A DNA stretch of 40,910 nucleotides, from NCBI GenBank assembly GCA_934120395.1, contig CAKOTZ010000010.1, positions 1-40,910 of the forward strand, in the 5' to 3' direction. Positions 1-7,980 of the stretch are shown here, piece after piece. The notes under the pieces were generated by a model. The model was not told where the DNA came from and searched no databases. It saw nothing but the letters and a program-made list of their open reading frames with translations. Every line of letters begins with the position of its first letter. The first letter of the stretch is position 1. This DNA is from an uncultured Clostridia bacterium (GTDB lineage: Bacteria; Bacillota; Clostridia; TANB77; CAG-508). Both the position numbers and the translations under genes were made by a program.

Positions 1-98
1 CCCAGTTGAATATAGAACTCAACTAGGGTTTCCATAGAATTGTTTTTTTGTGTCTACTTTTTATTGACAACTTCACAGGAATGCTCTGTTTTTTATTC
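1..98. other. Upstream non-coding stretch with weak hairpin
   Basis: No gene is seen here. A short hairpin can form at 1-28 (CCCAGTTGA against TCAACT-A-GGG) with a T-run at 43-49. It could be the end of a terminator for a gene left of the window, but the T-run is far from the stem, so this is weak. Confidence 0.3.
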
Positions 99-127
99 TT
101 GACAAGTTAATATTAATTATATAGAAT
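99..127 (+). promoter_or_regulatory. Sigma-A promoter for the 180-1157 gene
   Basis: TTGACA at 99-104, 17-base spacer, TAGAAT at 122-127. It fits the consensus for the vegetative sigma factor and lies about 50 bases before the start codon. Confidence 0.75.
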
Positions 128-179
128 AAAATCAATGCTAGAAGGTTAGCAAACAAAAGAAAAATAAGAGGAGGAAAAG

Positions 180-1157
180 GTGAAAGAAAATAAACAAATA
201 ACAATTAGTCTAAGTGCATTGATAGTAATAGTTGTATTATTAATTATTTTAATAGGAATGGGAATTTATATAATAAAATTAAAGTCTCAGCCTGAAGAAA
301 ACAGAGTGACAATAGACGAAAGCAAAATAACAGTTAATACAAATGAGGAAGAACAAAAAACAAACGAAAAATTTACTGAACTTAGTATAGAGAGCAATAT
401 AGTTAAAGCATCATTACAAAAATTAAATTTCCCAAGTTATGTATTTGCTGAAATGCTTCAAAATGGAAATTTCAATAGAAAGACAATACCAAATGAACTA
501 GTATTAAGAATGGGATGGTCGTCAACAGATGACGAGGATTTCAACTATGATGATTATGTAAACAATATAGTAACTTTTTCAAGAAGTAATATGGAAAAGA
601 GTATAAAAAGTATTTTTGGACCTAATACAACATACAAAGATGCATCGTTTGCACCTACACAATTGGATGACTTTGCCGGAGGATATAGAGAACATGGACC
701 ATATGAATATGATGGCAAAACTGAAACATATTCTGCTCATATTTTTGGAAGCGATGAACAAGAAAAATTTAGTGTATGGCAAGAAGTATATAAAGCAGAA
801 AAATCTGAGAATAAACTAAGAATTTACGTAAGAGTAATTTATTATAATGGTTTAAATTATTTAGAACCAGAAGTTATAGGATTATCTGAGGAAGAAATAT
901 TAAAGCAAAATATAGAAGTGACATCTGAAATCTATAAAAATATAGCTGGAAATACTGCCGTAGATAAACTTGGAGAGGTATCGAATATTTATGAAAAATA
1001 CAACGGCAATTATATAGAATCAAGTAAGGGTGCTGAAATTGCATTAGGAGAAAATCCAGCATTTGATTCAATTAGAAATAAATTGAACAAATATGTGTAT
1101 ACTTTTGAAATAAAAGACGGAAATTATTATTTAAGTGAATTTGAACAAGTAAAATAA
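180..1157 (+). CDS. Membrane-anchored protein of unknown function
   Basis: I do not recognise this 325-residue protein. It starts at a GTG placed after a strong ribosome binding site (GAGGAGG, 168-174). Residues about 8-32 form one hydrophobic membrane segment after a short lysine-containing start, so the bulk (33-325) is probably outside the cell. That part is rich in Glu, Lys, Asn and Tyr, has no cysteine pattern and no lipobox, and shows no catalytic motif I can name. It is a single-gene unit with its own promoter and terminator, just before gatCAB. A surface or cell-envelope role is inference only. Confidence 0.7.
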   Translation: MKENKQITISLSALIVIVVLLIILIGMGIYIIKLKSQPEENRVTIDESKITVNTNEEEQKTNEKFTELSIESNIVKASLQKLNFPSYVFAEMLQNGNFNRKTIPNELVLRMGWSSTDDEDFNYDDYVNNIVTFSRSNMEKSIKSIFGPNTTYKDASFAPTQLDDFAGGYREHGPYEYDGKTETYSAHIFGSDEQEKFSVWQEVYKAEKSENKLRIYVRVIYYNGLNYLEPEVIGLSEEEILKQNIEVTSEIYKNIAGNTAVDKLGEVSNIYEKYNGNYIESSKGAEIALGENPAFDSIRNKLNKYVYTFEIKDGNYYLSEFEQVK

Positions 1158-1170
1158 AACACATACAATT

Positions 1171-1207
1171 CACAAAAAAACAAGCTAAATGGCTTGTTTT
1201 TTGTGTG
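1171..1207 (+). terminator. Rho-independent terminator
   Basis: The stem CACAAAAAACAAGC pairs with GCTTGTTTTTTGTG around a short loop at about 1186-1190. It ends the transcript of the 180-1157 gene. A long T-run is part of the 3' arm. Confidence 0.8.
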
Positions 1208-1254
1208 AAATAAGTATATAATATAGCAGTATTTTTATAAAGGAGATGAATATT

Positions 1255-1542
1255 ATGCAAATAAGTAAAGATGAAATTATCCATATTGCAAAACTTGCAA
1301 ATTTAAGCCTTACAGAGGAAGAAATTGACAAATACACAAATGATATGGAAGAAATATTAACTTTTGCAAATACAGTTAATAATGTAAATACAGACGGAAT
1401 AGAAGATGCTCTTGGAGCTAATGGAAATTATAATGTATTTAGAAAAGATGAAATAGAAGAATTTGGCGATAGAGATGCGCTTTTACAAAATGCACCATCA
1501 CAAGACGAAGGCATGTTCCAAATACCAAAGGTAATTAACTAA
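1255..1542 (+). CDS. gatC: Glutamyl/aspartyl-tRNA amidotransferase subunit C
   Basis: GatC is the small subunit of the GatCAB amidotransferase, which converts Glu-tRNA(Gln) to Gln-tRNA(Gln) (and often Asp-tRNA(Asn)). It wraps around GatA and stabilises the GatA-GatB pair. The 95-residue length and the start region (IHIAKLANLSLTEEEI) are typical. An ATG at 1246 touches the ribosome binding site (AAGGAG, 1240-1245). The ATG at 1255 has normal spacing and gives the usual N-terminus, so I prefer it. It heads a gatC-gatA-gatB operon. Family identity is firm; tRNA specificity is inferred from the family. Confidence 0.95.
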   Translation: MQISKDEIIHIAKLANLSLTEEEIDKYTNDMEEILTFANTVNNVNTDGIEDALGANGNYNVFRKDEIEEFGDRDALLQNAPSQDEGMFQIPKVIN

Positions 1543-1577
1543 TTATAAATAACTAGGGTAAATAGGAGGGGTGTAAG

Positions 1578-3047
1578 ATGGAATTACAAAATTTAACGGT
1601 ACATGAGCTAAAAGAAAAGTTAGCAAAAAAGGAAATAAGCTCAAAGCAAATTGTAGAAAGCTATATAAAACAAATTGACGATAAAGAAGCAGATGTTAAA
1701 GCTTTTGTTACTCAAACAAAAGAAGAGGCTTTAAGAAAAGCAGAACAAGTTGATGAAAAAATTCAAAAAGGAGAGGTAACATCTTCTTTAGCAGGAATCC
1801 CTATTGGAATAAAAGATAACATATGTACAAAAGGAGTTAGAACAACTTGTAGTTCTAAAATGTTAGAAAATTTTGTATCACCTTACGATGCAACAGTAAT
1901 AGAAAAATTAAATAACGAAAATATTATTTCTTTAGGAAAATTAAATATGGACGAATTTGCTATGGGAGCTTCTACAGAATATTCATATTTCAAAAAAACA
2001 AGCAATCCATGGGATTTGAAAAAAGTTCCAGGAGGTTCGAGTGGTGGATCAGCAGCTGCTGTAGCGAGTAACATGGTGCCATGGGCTTTAGGAAGCGATA
2101 CAGGAGGTTCAATTAGACAACCAGCATCATTTTGTGGAATTGTAGGATTAAAACCAACTTACGGTTTAGTATCAAGGTATGGATTAGTAGCTTTTGCATC
2201 TTCGCTAGATCAAATAGGTCCATTAACAAAAGATGTAACAGATAGCGCATTATTATTAAACTTAATTGCTGGACATGATAGAAGAGATAGTACATCAATG
2301 AATATTGAGAAAAAAGATTATACAAAAAGCCTTGTAAGAGATGTAAAAGGCTTAAAAATTGGATTGCCAAAAGAATACTTTGGAGAGGGAATAAACCCAG
2401 AAGTAAAAGAAGCGGTAATGGCGGTTGCTAAAAAGTATGAAGAAATGGGAGCAACGATAGAAGAATGTTCTATTAGTGTTACAGATTATGCTTTAGCAAC
2501 ATATTATATTATTGCGTGTGCAGAAGCAAGCTCAAACTTAGGTAGATTTGATGGTATTCGTTATGGATATCGAACAGAGAACTTTAAAAATTTAAAAGAT
2601 ATTTATCGCAACTCTAGAAGCGAAGGTTTCGGAAAAGAAGTAAAAAGAAGAATTATATTGGGAACATATGTATTAAGTTCTGGATATTACGATGCATACT
2701 ATAAAAAGGCATTAAAAGTAAGACAAGTTGTAAGACAAGAATTTAGCAAACTATTTGAAAAATATGATGTATTATTAACACCAACGTCGCCAACAGTAGC
2801 ATTTGATATAGGAACAAGGTCAAACAATCCACTAGAAATGTACTTAGCAGATATTTGTACAGTATCAATTAATATTGGTGGAGTGCCTGCAATGTCAGTT
2901 CCATGTGGAGTTGATTCGCAAGGAATGCCAATTGGTTTCCAACTAATTGGAAAACATTTTGATGAAGAAACATTGTTACGTACAGCATATACTTACGAGC
3001 AAGAAAATAAATTTAGAGAAAAATATCAACCAAGTTTTAAAAAATAG
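1578..3047 (+). CDS. gatA: Glutamyl-tRNA(Gln) amidotransferase subunit A
   Basis: GatA is the amidase of GatCAB. It hydrolyses glutamine and passes the ammonia through a tunnel to GatB. The amidase-signature Ser-cisSer-Lys triad is visible: Lys79 in GIPIGIKDNI, Ser154 in the GGSSGGS loop and Ser178 in DTGGSIRQP, at the same numbering as in the Staphylococcus enzyme. At 489 residues the length is normal. The start follows AGGAGGGG with good spacing. The gene lies 35 bases after gatC and 13 before gatB, so the three are co-transcribed. Confidence 0.97.
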   Translation: MELQNLTVHELKEKLAKKEISSKQIVESYIKQIDDKEADVKAFVTQTKEEALRKAEQVDEKIQKGEVTSSLAGIPIGIKDNICTKGVRTTCSSKMLENFVSPYDATVIEKLNNENIISLGKLNMDEFAMGASTEYSYFKKTSNPWDLKKVPGGSSGGSAAAVASNMVPWALGSDTGGSIRQPASFCGIVGLKPTYGLVSRYGLVAFASSLDQIGPLTKDVTDSALLLNLIAGHDRRDSTSMNIEKKDYTKSLVRDVKGLKIGLPKEYFGEGINPEVKEAVMAVAKKYEEMGATIEECSISVTDYALATYYIIACAEASSNLGRFDGIRYGYRTENFKNLKDIYRNSRSEGFGKEVKRRIILGTYVLSSGYYDAYYKKALKVRQVVRQEFSKLFEKYDVLLTPTSPTVAFDIGTRSNNPLEMYLADICTVSINIGGVPAMSVPCGVDSQGMPIGFQLIGKHFDEETLLRTAYTYEQENKFREKYQPSFKK

Positions 3048-3060
3048 AGGAGGGAAATTT

Positions 3061-4500
3061 ATGGCAAAAGAAGATTATGAACTAGTCATGGGATTAGAGG
3101 TACACAGCGAACTTTCTACTAAAACAAAAATATTTTGTTCTTGTCCTACAGAATTTGGTGGTGAGCCAAATACACACTGTTGCCCTGTTTGTATGGCAAT
3201 GCCAGGAACATTACCAGTACTTAATGAAAAAGTTGTAGAATATGCTGTGAAGGCTGGAATTGCAACTAATTGTGATATTGCAAGAAATAGTAAAAATGAT
3301 AGAAAAAATTATTTCTATCCAGATTTACCAAAAGCATACCAAATCTCACAATTTGATATGCCACTTTGCGTTGATGGTCACATAGATATAGAAACGGAAA
3401 ATGGAAAAAAGGAAATTCGTATTGAAAGAATTCATATAGAAGAAGATGCAGGAAAGTTAAATCATGATGAGTATGGAAGAGGAAGCTTTGTTGATTTAAA
3501 CAGAGCAGGAGTTCCTTTAATTGAAATAGTATCAAAGCCAGATTTAAGCTCAAAAGAAGAGGTTGAAAGTTATTTAAGAAAGTTAAAATCTATTCTTGAG
3601 TATATAGAAGTATCAGATTGTAAAATGCAAGAAGGCTCGTTAAGAGCAGATGTTAATATTTCTGTAAGAAAAAAGGGAGAAACTAAACTTGGAACAAGAA
3701 CAGAAATGAAAAACATGAACTCTTTCCGTTCAATTGTTAGAGCTATTGAATATGAAGCAAATAGACAAATTGAATTAATTGAAAATGGTGGAACAGTAGA
3801 GCAAACTACATTAAGATGGGACGATGTATCTGGAAAAACATTTCCAATGAGAGACAAAGAAGATGCACAAGATTATCGTTATTTCCCAGACCCAGATTTA
3901 GTGGCTATAAAAATATCTGAGGAATATGTAGAAAATATTAAGCATAATTTACCTGAATTACCTGAAAGCAGAAATAAACGCTATTTGGAAGAATTTAAAC
4001 TTCCAGAATACGATGCAAAATTGCTTACAGAATCTAAACATTTATCAGATTTGTTTGAAGGAGCAACTAAAGTTTGCAATAATCCAAAAGCTGTTAGCAA
4101 CTGGATTATTTCAGATATTACTGGAATTTTAAATGAAAAGGGAGAAGAACCAAGCGATATACCATTTAATGCTAAACAATTAGGTGATTTAGTAGCGTTG
4201 ATTGATAAAGGAACAATTAGCACAAGCATAGCAAAAAAAGTTGTAGCAGAAATGTTTGAAAATCCAGAAGACCCAAGCAAAATTATTGAAAAGAATGGAT
4301 GGATACAGATATCTGACGAAGGCGCAATAAAAGAAGTAGTGCTAAAGGTACTAGCAGAAAATGAGCAATCTGTTGCAGATTATAAAGCTGGAAAAGATAG
4401 AGCATTAGGATATTTAGTTGGACAAGCTATGAAAGCAACCAAAGGAAAGGCAAATCCAGGAATGTTAAATAAAATGTTTTTAGAAGAATTGAAGAAATAA
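3061..4500 (+). CDS. gatB: Aspartyl/glutamyl-tRNA amidotransferase subunit B
   Basis: GatB phosphorylates the Glu (or Asp) carried on mischarged tRNA and amidates it with ammonia from GatA. The catalytic cradle runs from about residue 6 (GLEVHSEL) through the cysteine-rich CSCPTEFG...HCCPVC metal site and YFYPDLPKAYQISQ. The C-terminal tail (about 330-479) holds the helical and YqeY-like tRNA-binding regions. The open frame extends upstream to 2947 inside gatA, but GAGGAGGG just before 3061 and the standard N-terminus MAKEDYELVMGLEVH fix the start. The product is 479 residues, normal for the family. Confidence 0.97.
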   Translation: MAKEDYELVMGLEVHSELSTKTKIFCSCPTEFGGEPNTHCCPVCMAMPGTLPVLNEKVVEYAVKAGIATNCDIARNSKNDRKNYFYPDLPKAYQISQFDMPLCVDGHIDIETENGKKEIRIERIHIEEDAGKLNHDEYGRGSFVDLNRAGVPLIEIVSKPDLSSKEEVESYLRKLKSILEYIEVSDCKMQEGSLRADVNISVRKKGETKLGTRTEMKNMNSFRSIVRAIEYEANRQIELIENGGTVEQTTLRWDDVSGKTFPMRDKEDAQDYRYFPDPDLVAIKISEEYVENIKHNLPELPESRNKRYLEEFKLPEYDAKLLTESKHLSDLFEGATKVCNNPKAVSNWIISDITGILNEKGEEPSDIPFNAKQLGDLVALIDKGTISTSIAKKVVAEMFENPEDPSKIIEKNGWIQISDEGAIKEVVLKVLAENEQSVADYKAGKDRALGYLVGQAMKATKGKANPGMLNKMFLEELKK

Positions 4501-4504
4501 TTAT

Positions 4505-4549
4505 AAAACACCACACATGGATATTTAAAAGTATCTATATGTGGTGTTT
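4505..4549. terminator. Terminator hairpin between convergent genes
   Basis: A long stem (AAACACCACACATGGATA with TATCTATATGTGGTGTTT, a few mismatches) lies between gatB and the convergent minus-strand gene ending at 4552. It probably serves both directions. Confidence 0.7.
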
Positions 4550-4551
4550 GT

Positions 4552-4800
4552 TTAATTATTTTGTTTTCTAATAGCATTAAATGCAATTCCGCAAATTAAA
4601 AATTGTATAGCAAACAATAATCCGGTGCGGAATAGAATAAATCCAACTGCATATAAATCATGAGATATGTAATATTTATTGTAAATTAATAAAATAGTAA
4701 TTGAAATTGCACAGATTATAATAGATAGTTTAATTCCTCTTTGTACTAATTTCAAAATAGGTTCTTCCATGTCAAACAGATTTTTTAGCTTTTTAAACAT
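4552..4800 (-). CDS. Small two-helix membrane protein
   Basis: This 82-residue protein has a short charged start (MFKKLKNLF), then two hydrophobic segments at about residues 25-43 and 56-74, and an Arg-Lys-Gln end. I do not recognise the family. The frame opens at a TTG at 4806, but the ATG at 4800 has a ribosome binding site (AGAGGT) seven bases away and is the better start. It stands alone between gatB and rpsT on the opposite strand. Topology is predicted by eye. Confidence 0.65.
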   Translation of the reverse strand: MFKKLKNLFDMEEPILKLVQRGIKLSIIICAISITILLIYNKYYISHDLYAVGFILFRTGLLFAIQFLICGIAFNAIRKQNN

Positions 4801-4877
4801 AAACAAGACCTCTACTTTCTATAGCTCTTATAGAAATAATAGCATAGAAAAGAAAGAAATACAAAGGTAATTCATGG

Positions 4878-4902
4878 CAAAAAAAAACTGCCATTTAGGC
4901 AG
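4878..4902 (-). terminator. Rho-independent terminator of rpsT
   Basis: On the minus strand the stem CTGCC-TAAAT-GGCAG is followed by nine T, directly after the rpsT stop codon. Confidence 0.85.
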
Positions 4903-4908
4903 AGCGTT

Positions 4909-5172
4909 TTATGCTTTTACAGTATTCATTAATTTTGATAATTTTGATTTTTTTCTAGAAGCTGTGTTCTTTTTAAGAACTCCCTTTGAACAAGCTTGAT
5001 CCACTTTTCTAGTAGCTTCAATAAAAAGATTTTTTGCTTCTGCATCTCCATTAGCTACAGCAGTTTCAAACTTTCTTATAGCTGTTCTATATCCAGATTT
5101 AATCATATTATTTCTTAAAGTTTTCTTTTCAATAACCTTAACTCTTTTTTTTGCTGATTTAATATTTGGCAT
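4909..5172 (-). CDS. rpsT: 30S ribosomal protein S20
   Basis: S20 is a primary 16S rRNA-binding protein of the small subunit. The start MPNIKSAKKRVKV and the repeated Lys/Arg-rich helices (KKTLRNN, ASRKKSKLSKL) are diagnostic, and the 87-residue length is standard. The frame opens four codons earlier, but AGGAGG eight bases before 5172 and the family N-terminus decide the start. It is a single-gene unit with its own promoter (5219-5247) and terminator. Confidence 0.97.
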   Translation of the reverse strand: MPNIKSAKKRVKVIEKKTLRNNMIKSGYRTAIRKFETAVANGDAEAKNLFIEATRKVDQACSKGVLKKNTASRKKSKLSKLMNTVKA

Positions 5173-5218
5173 TTCTTTTAGCACCTCCTCTTAGTCTAAA
5201 GTAAATTTTGCTTTCATT

Positions 5219-5247
5219 ATTTTACCACGTATGAGAAAAATATGCAA
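5219..5247 (-). promoter_or_regulatory. Sigma-A promoter of rpsT
   Basis: Minus strand: TTGCAT (5247-5242), 17-base spacer, TAAAAT (5224-5219), about 45 bases before the start codon. Confidence 0.7.
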
Positions 5248-5284
5248 GAGTTAAACAAGTATTTTTTCGATATAGCTATAACTG

Positions 5285-5313
5285 TTGTAATATTTTGCAT
5301 AATGTGGTATAGT
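5285..5313 (+). promoter_or_regulatory. Sigma-A promoter of rpiB-tagO
   Basis: TTGTAA (5285-5290), 17-base spacer, TATAGT (5308-5313), about 30 bases before the rpiB start. It is divergent from the rpsT promoter. Confidence 0.65.
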
Positions 5314-5341
5314 AAAACTGTTAGCAAAGGGGGCATGAAAA

Positions 5342-5791
5342 ATGAAAATAGCAATAGGAGCTGACCATAGAGGATATAGACTAAAAGAAAAAGTAAAGAA
5401 ATATTTAAATGAGAAAAATATAGAAGTAATAGATTGTGGCACTAATTCTGAAGAAAGAACAGATTACCCTAAATTTGCAGAAAAAGTGGCTCAAATGGTA
5501 CAAAAAAATGAAGCAAATAGTGGAATATTAATTTGCGGTACAGGATTTGGAATGTGTATTACAGCTAATAAGTATAAAGGTATACGTTCTGTAGCTTGCT
5601 ATAATGAAGAAACAGCAAAATTTGCAAAACTTCATAACAATGTTAATGTATTAGCAATAGGAGCTGACCAAACAGAAGAAAAAGAGGCACTTAAAATAAT
5701 TGAAACATGGTTAAGTACAGAATTTGAAGGTGGTAGACATAAGGAAAGACTTTACATGATAGAAGAAATTGAAAAAGAAAATATGAAATAG
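5342..5791 (+). CDS. rpiB: Ribose-5-phosphate isomerase B (RpiB/LacAB family)
   Basis: RpiB interconverts ribose 5-phosphate and ribulose 5-phosphate in the pentose phosphate pathway. The family start (MKIAIGADHRGYRLKEK) and the anion-hole segment LICGTGFGMCITANK with the proton-shuttling Cys65 are clear, followed by the NNVNVLAIGA strand. At 149 residues the size is normal. AAGGGGG lies eight bases before the ATG. The next gene follows after 11 bases, so both are likely one transcript. LacA/LacB members look similar, but no lactose-pathway neighbours are present, so RpiB is the better call. Confidence 0.93.
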   Translation: MKIAIGADHRGYRLKEKVKKYLNEKNIEVIDCGTNSEERTDYPKFAEKVAQMVQKNEANSGILICGTGFGMCITANKYKGIRSVACYNEETAKFAKLHNNVNVLAIGADQTEEKEALKIIETWLSTEFEGGRHKERLYMIEEIEKENMK

Positions 5792-5802
5792 AGGTAAAGA
5801 TT

Positions 5803-6940
5803 ATGTGGGGAGATATTGCAATTGCGTTTATGTTAGCCTTTATTACAGCTTTTGTAACTACGCCATACACAATTAAACTTGCAAAAAAAGTAGGGGCTAT
5901 AGATTTGCCAAAAGATGAAAGAAGAGTTAATACTAAACCTATGCCAAGGTTAGGTGGACTAGCTGTTATAGCAGGATTTTTGGTTTCAATTATATATCTA
6001 TTTATAATTATGAGTATAGAAAACAGCATTGACCTATTTGCAGAAGATATGTATTATAAAAAATTGATTGGTTTTGGCATAAGTATATTAATCTTAGGAG
6101 CTGTCTGTTTTGTGGATGATTCTAGAGGAGTACATCCGCTTGTTAAACTAGCAACTCAGATTATTGTTGCAGTAATTATGGTTTGCTGTGGAGTTAAAAT
6201 TGATAATCTTGAATTAGATTTTATTAATAATTTACCATGGAAAGATGAATTTTATACAATATTAACAATAGGCTGGATTGTGGGAATTACAAATGCTATT
6301 AACCTAATAGATGGATTGGATGGATTGTCTACTGGAATTAGTATTATTGCATCAATTTCTCTTTTAATTATTTTTGCGTTAAATGGTTCACCGCTAATTT
6401 CAATTATCTTAATAACTGCTTTGGCAGGAGCATTAATTGGTTTTTTACCATTTAATTTTAATCCAGCAAAGACATTTATAGGAGATATAGGTTCAAATTT
6501 TTTAGGATTTTCACTTGCTGTAATATCTATATTGCGGAGTGGCAAAAACATATACAGCTATTGTAATTGTAGCACCATTAATCGTGCTTGCATTACCAGT
6601 TTTTGATACATTGATGGCTATTTTCAGGAGACTAATTACAGGGAAATCAATAAAGGCAATTATTATGCCAGATAAGGGACATTTGCATCACAAAATAATG
6701 GGCAAAGGATATACACAAAAACAAGCGGTGCTAATTTTATATGGTATAAGTGGAACGTTAGGAATGTTTGCAATTATTTTACTTGATAGTGGTATATGGA
6801 AGGCTTTATCATTTGCATTAATGATTATAGCTGCAATGTTCATTGGATATAATAGTATAGTAAAGGCAAAAGAAGAGGATAAGGAAATTGAAATTGAAGC
6901 TACAAATTGTAATGTAAGCCAAAGAAAAGAGGAAAAATAA
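5803..6940 (+). CDS. tagO: Undecaprenyl-phosphate sugar-1-P transferase (TagO/WecA), with +1 frameshift at CGG
   Basis: This MraY/WecA-family membrane enzyme transfers a sugar 1-phosphate (usually GlcNAc-1-P) to undecaprenyl phosphate, the first step of teichoic acid or other wall-polymer synthesis. It has about ten membrane helices. Motifs seen are MPRLGG, CFVDDSRG (Mg-binding Asp pair), NLIDGLDGLSTG (from residue 167), NPAKTFIGDIGS and HLHH (293-296). The gene is split: the first frame runs to CGG at 6535-6537 (codon 245) and ends 24 codons on, while the rest lies in the +1 frame from GGA at 6536. Joining them by skipping C6535 gives ...ISIL-G-VAKTYT... and a 378-residue protein of normal length. 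Confidence 0.9.
6535..6537 (+). other. +1 frameshift site TTG-CGG-A in tagO
   Basis: The in-frame CGG is codon 245. Reading GGA after omitting the C restores the TagO/WecA frame just before the conserved PVFDT segment. There is no homopolymer and no nearby Shine-Dalgarno-like stimulator. Confidence 0.8.
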
Positions 6941-6943
6941 AAA

Positions 6944-6980
6944 AACAGCCCGTCAAATGACGAGCTGTTGCTGTTTTTTT
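6944..6980. terminator. Terminator after tagO
   Basis: The stem ACAGC-C-CGTCA / TGACG-A-GCTGT (6945-6968) is followed by a T-run at 6974-6980. It lies between tagO and the convergent minus-strand gene. Confidence 0.75.
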
Positions 6981-7254
6981 AAGATTTCTTTACTAAAATA
7001 TAGAAAGAAAACAGGAGTGATAGAATAATTATAGCCTCAATTTTAACTAAAATCATTTTATCAAGAAAATATGCTAAAATTAATGCACCAAAAGCCAAAG
7101 GAATGCATAAAAGTGAAAAAATAGCTACCCGGTACATTTCATTAACGTCATAATGAGAAAAGGTCCCAATCATGATGTATATCATGTACATAAGAATTGC
7201 AAATTGAACACATAAGTCAAAATTTAAAAGCTGTTTAACAATACTTACTACCAT
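6979..7254 (-). CDS. Small multi-helix membrane protein
   Basis: The product is 91 residues with three hydrophobic segments at about residues 14-31, 43-63 and 68-87, separated by short polar loops. I do not recognise a family. The frame opens three codons earlier, but AGGAGG nine bases before the ATG at 7254 selects that start. It contains one of the four CGG codons in the window that stay in frame (7131-7129, in MYRVAIF); a +1 shift there would hit TAG at once. Between tagO and the accessory island, its role is unknown. Confidence 0.6.
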   Translation of the reverse strand: MVVSIVKQLLNFDLCVQFAILMYMIYIMIGTFSHYDVNEMYRVAIFSLLCIPLAFGALILAYFLDKMILVKIEAIIILSLLFSFYILVKKS

Positions 7255-7387
7255 GGAAATCAACCTCCTATTAATACAGCAAAAAATATATTATGCAAAT
7301 ATTATAACATGGGTTGAGATAAAATATAAGAGTAAACCTAATAAAATATTAAATTTTTTTGTTTTTATGTTCACGGCCGTGTTTACC

Positions 7388-7543
7388 GCCTACACAAAAA
7401 TATATGAAAATTTAGCCGTTCCGTTCTCCAAGGCGCTTGAACGATAGCCTTTTCAATTTTTATTGAACACATTCTAAACTTGTGGAGTGAATGACTGCTT
7501 CAAGGTCGAACTCACTATTAAATTTTATATATTTTGTGTAGGC
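7388..7543. repeat. Inverted repeat forming the outer stem of copy 1
   Basis: The left arm starts GCCTACACAAAAATATATG (7388-7414). The right arm ends TATATATTTTGTGTAGGC (7519-7543). They pair almost fully with two single-base bulges. In the copy at 40417-40576 the TACACA/TGTGTA part is replaced by GAAAGC/GCTTTC, still fully paired. Confidence 0.85.
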
Positions 7544-7798
7544 TAGGAAGAGGCGGTTTAGTGTATTGAAAATAGGTAATGCATTAGCGAGAAGAACAAA
7601 TATATTTTTGAAATGAGGTTTGCCGTGGGGACCGCTGAGAGCTGTTAATTGAGGTAGCAATGTTACAGCTCCAGTGGGAAGAACCGAATGGAAAAAATGA
7701 TATTTGTGATAAATCGCGGAAAAGATATTATTAAGATTGGGCAGTAAAAGAGTAAAACATATAATGCAGTGGAGAGGACTAATGGAGAAAAGTTAAAG

Positions 7799-7838
7799 GA
7801 ACGAACTTACCTTCGCATGGTAAGTTCGTTCTTTTTTT
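7799..7838 (+). terminator. Strong rho-independent terminator of copy 1
   Basis: A 13-bp perfect stem (GAACGAACTTACC / GGTAAGTTCGTTC), seven-base loop, then seven T. It ends whatever transcript covers the structured element and separates it from the pilin-like gene promoter. Confidence 0.9.
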
Positions 7839-7850
7839 GTTATTTTTTCC

Positions 7851-7879
7851 TTTACAAATGCAAATTAATAATATAAAAT
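7851..7879 (+). promoter_or_regulatory. Conserved promoter of the first pilin-lectin gene
   Basis: TTTACA (7851-7856), 17-base spacer, TAAAAT (7874-7879). The same boxes and spacing occur at 9652-9680 and 40835-40863, each following a structured-element terminator. The leader to the start codon is about 95 bases. Confidence 0.7.
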
Positions 7880-7980
7880 GTATTCAAAATATTAATAACA
7901 CACGTCTACATAAAATAGAAAAAATCGAACATAATAAAGCTAGGATTTGATGTAGAAACACAAAGGAAAGAGGTATAAAA

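Larger units (their letters stand above)
7366..7838 (+). ncRNA. Large repeated structured element, copy 1 (candidate RNA)
   Basis: This stretch has no credible gene. It aligns with 40405-40825 and, in shortened form, with 9508-9635. It contains a long outer stem (7388-7414 with 7519-7543), a 104-base interior that is nearly identical between full copies, a conserved GGGGACCGCT block (7636-7645) followed by a hairpin (GAGCTGT/ACAGCTC) that is kept by different bases in the other copy, a conserved 3' block (GGGCAGT...GGACTAATGGAG, about 7738-7787), and a terminator at 7799-7838. Kept pairing with changed bases points to a folded RNA. The 5' end is not defined, and a mobile DNA element with inverted repeats is the main alternative. 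Confidence 0.55.

Noticed and set aside
7253..7660. Short open frames in the large structured element
   Set aside because: Poor composition, no ribosome binding sites, and not conserved in the second copy although the DNA is.
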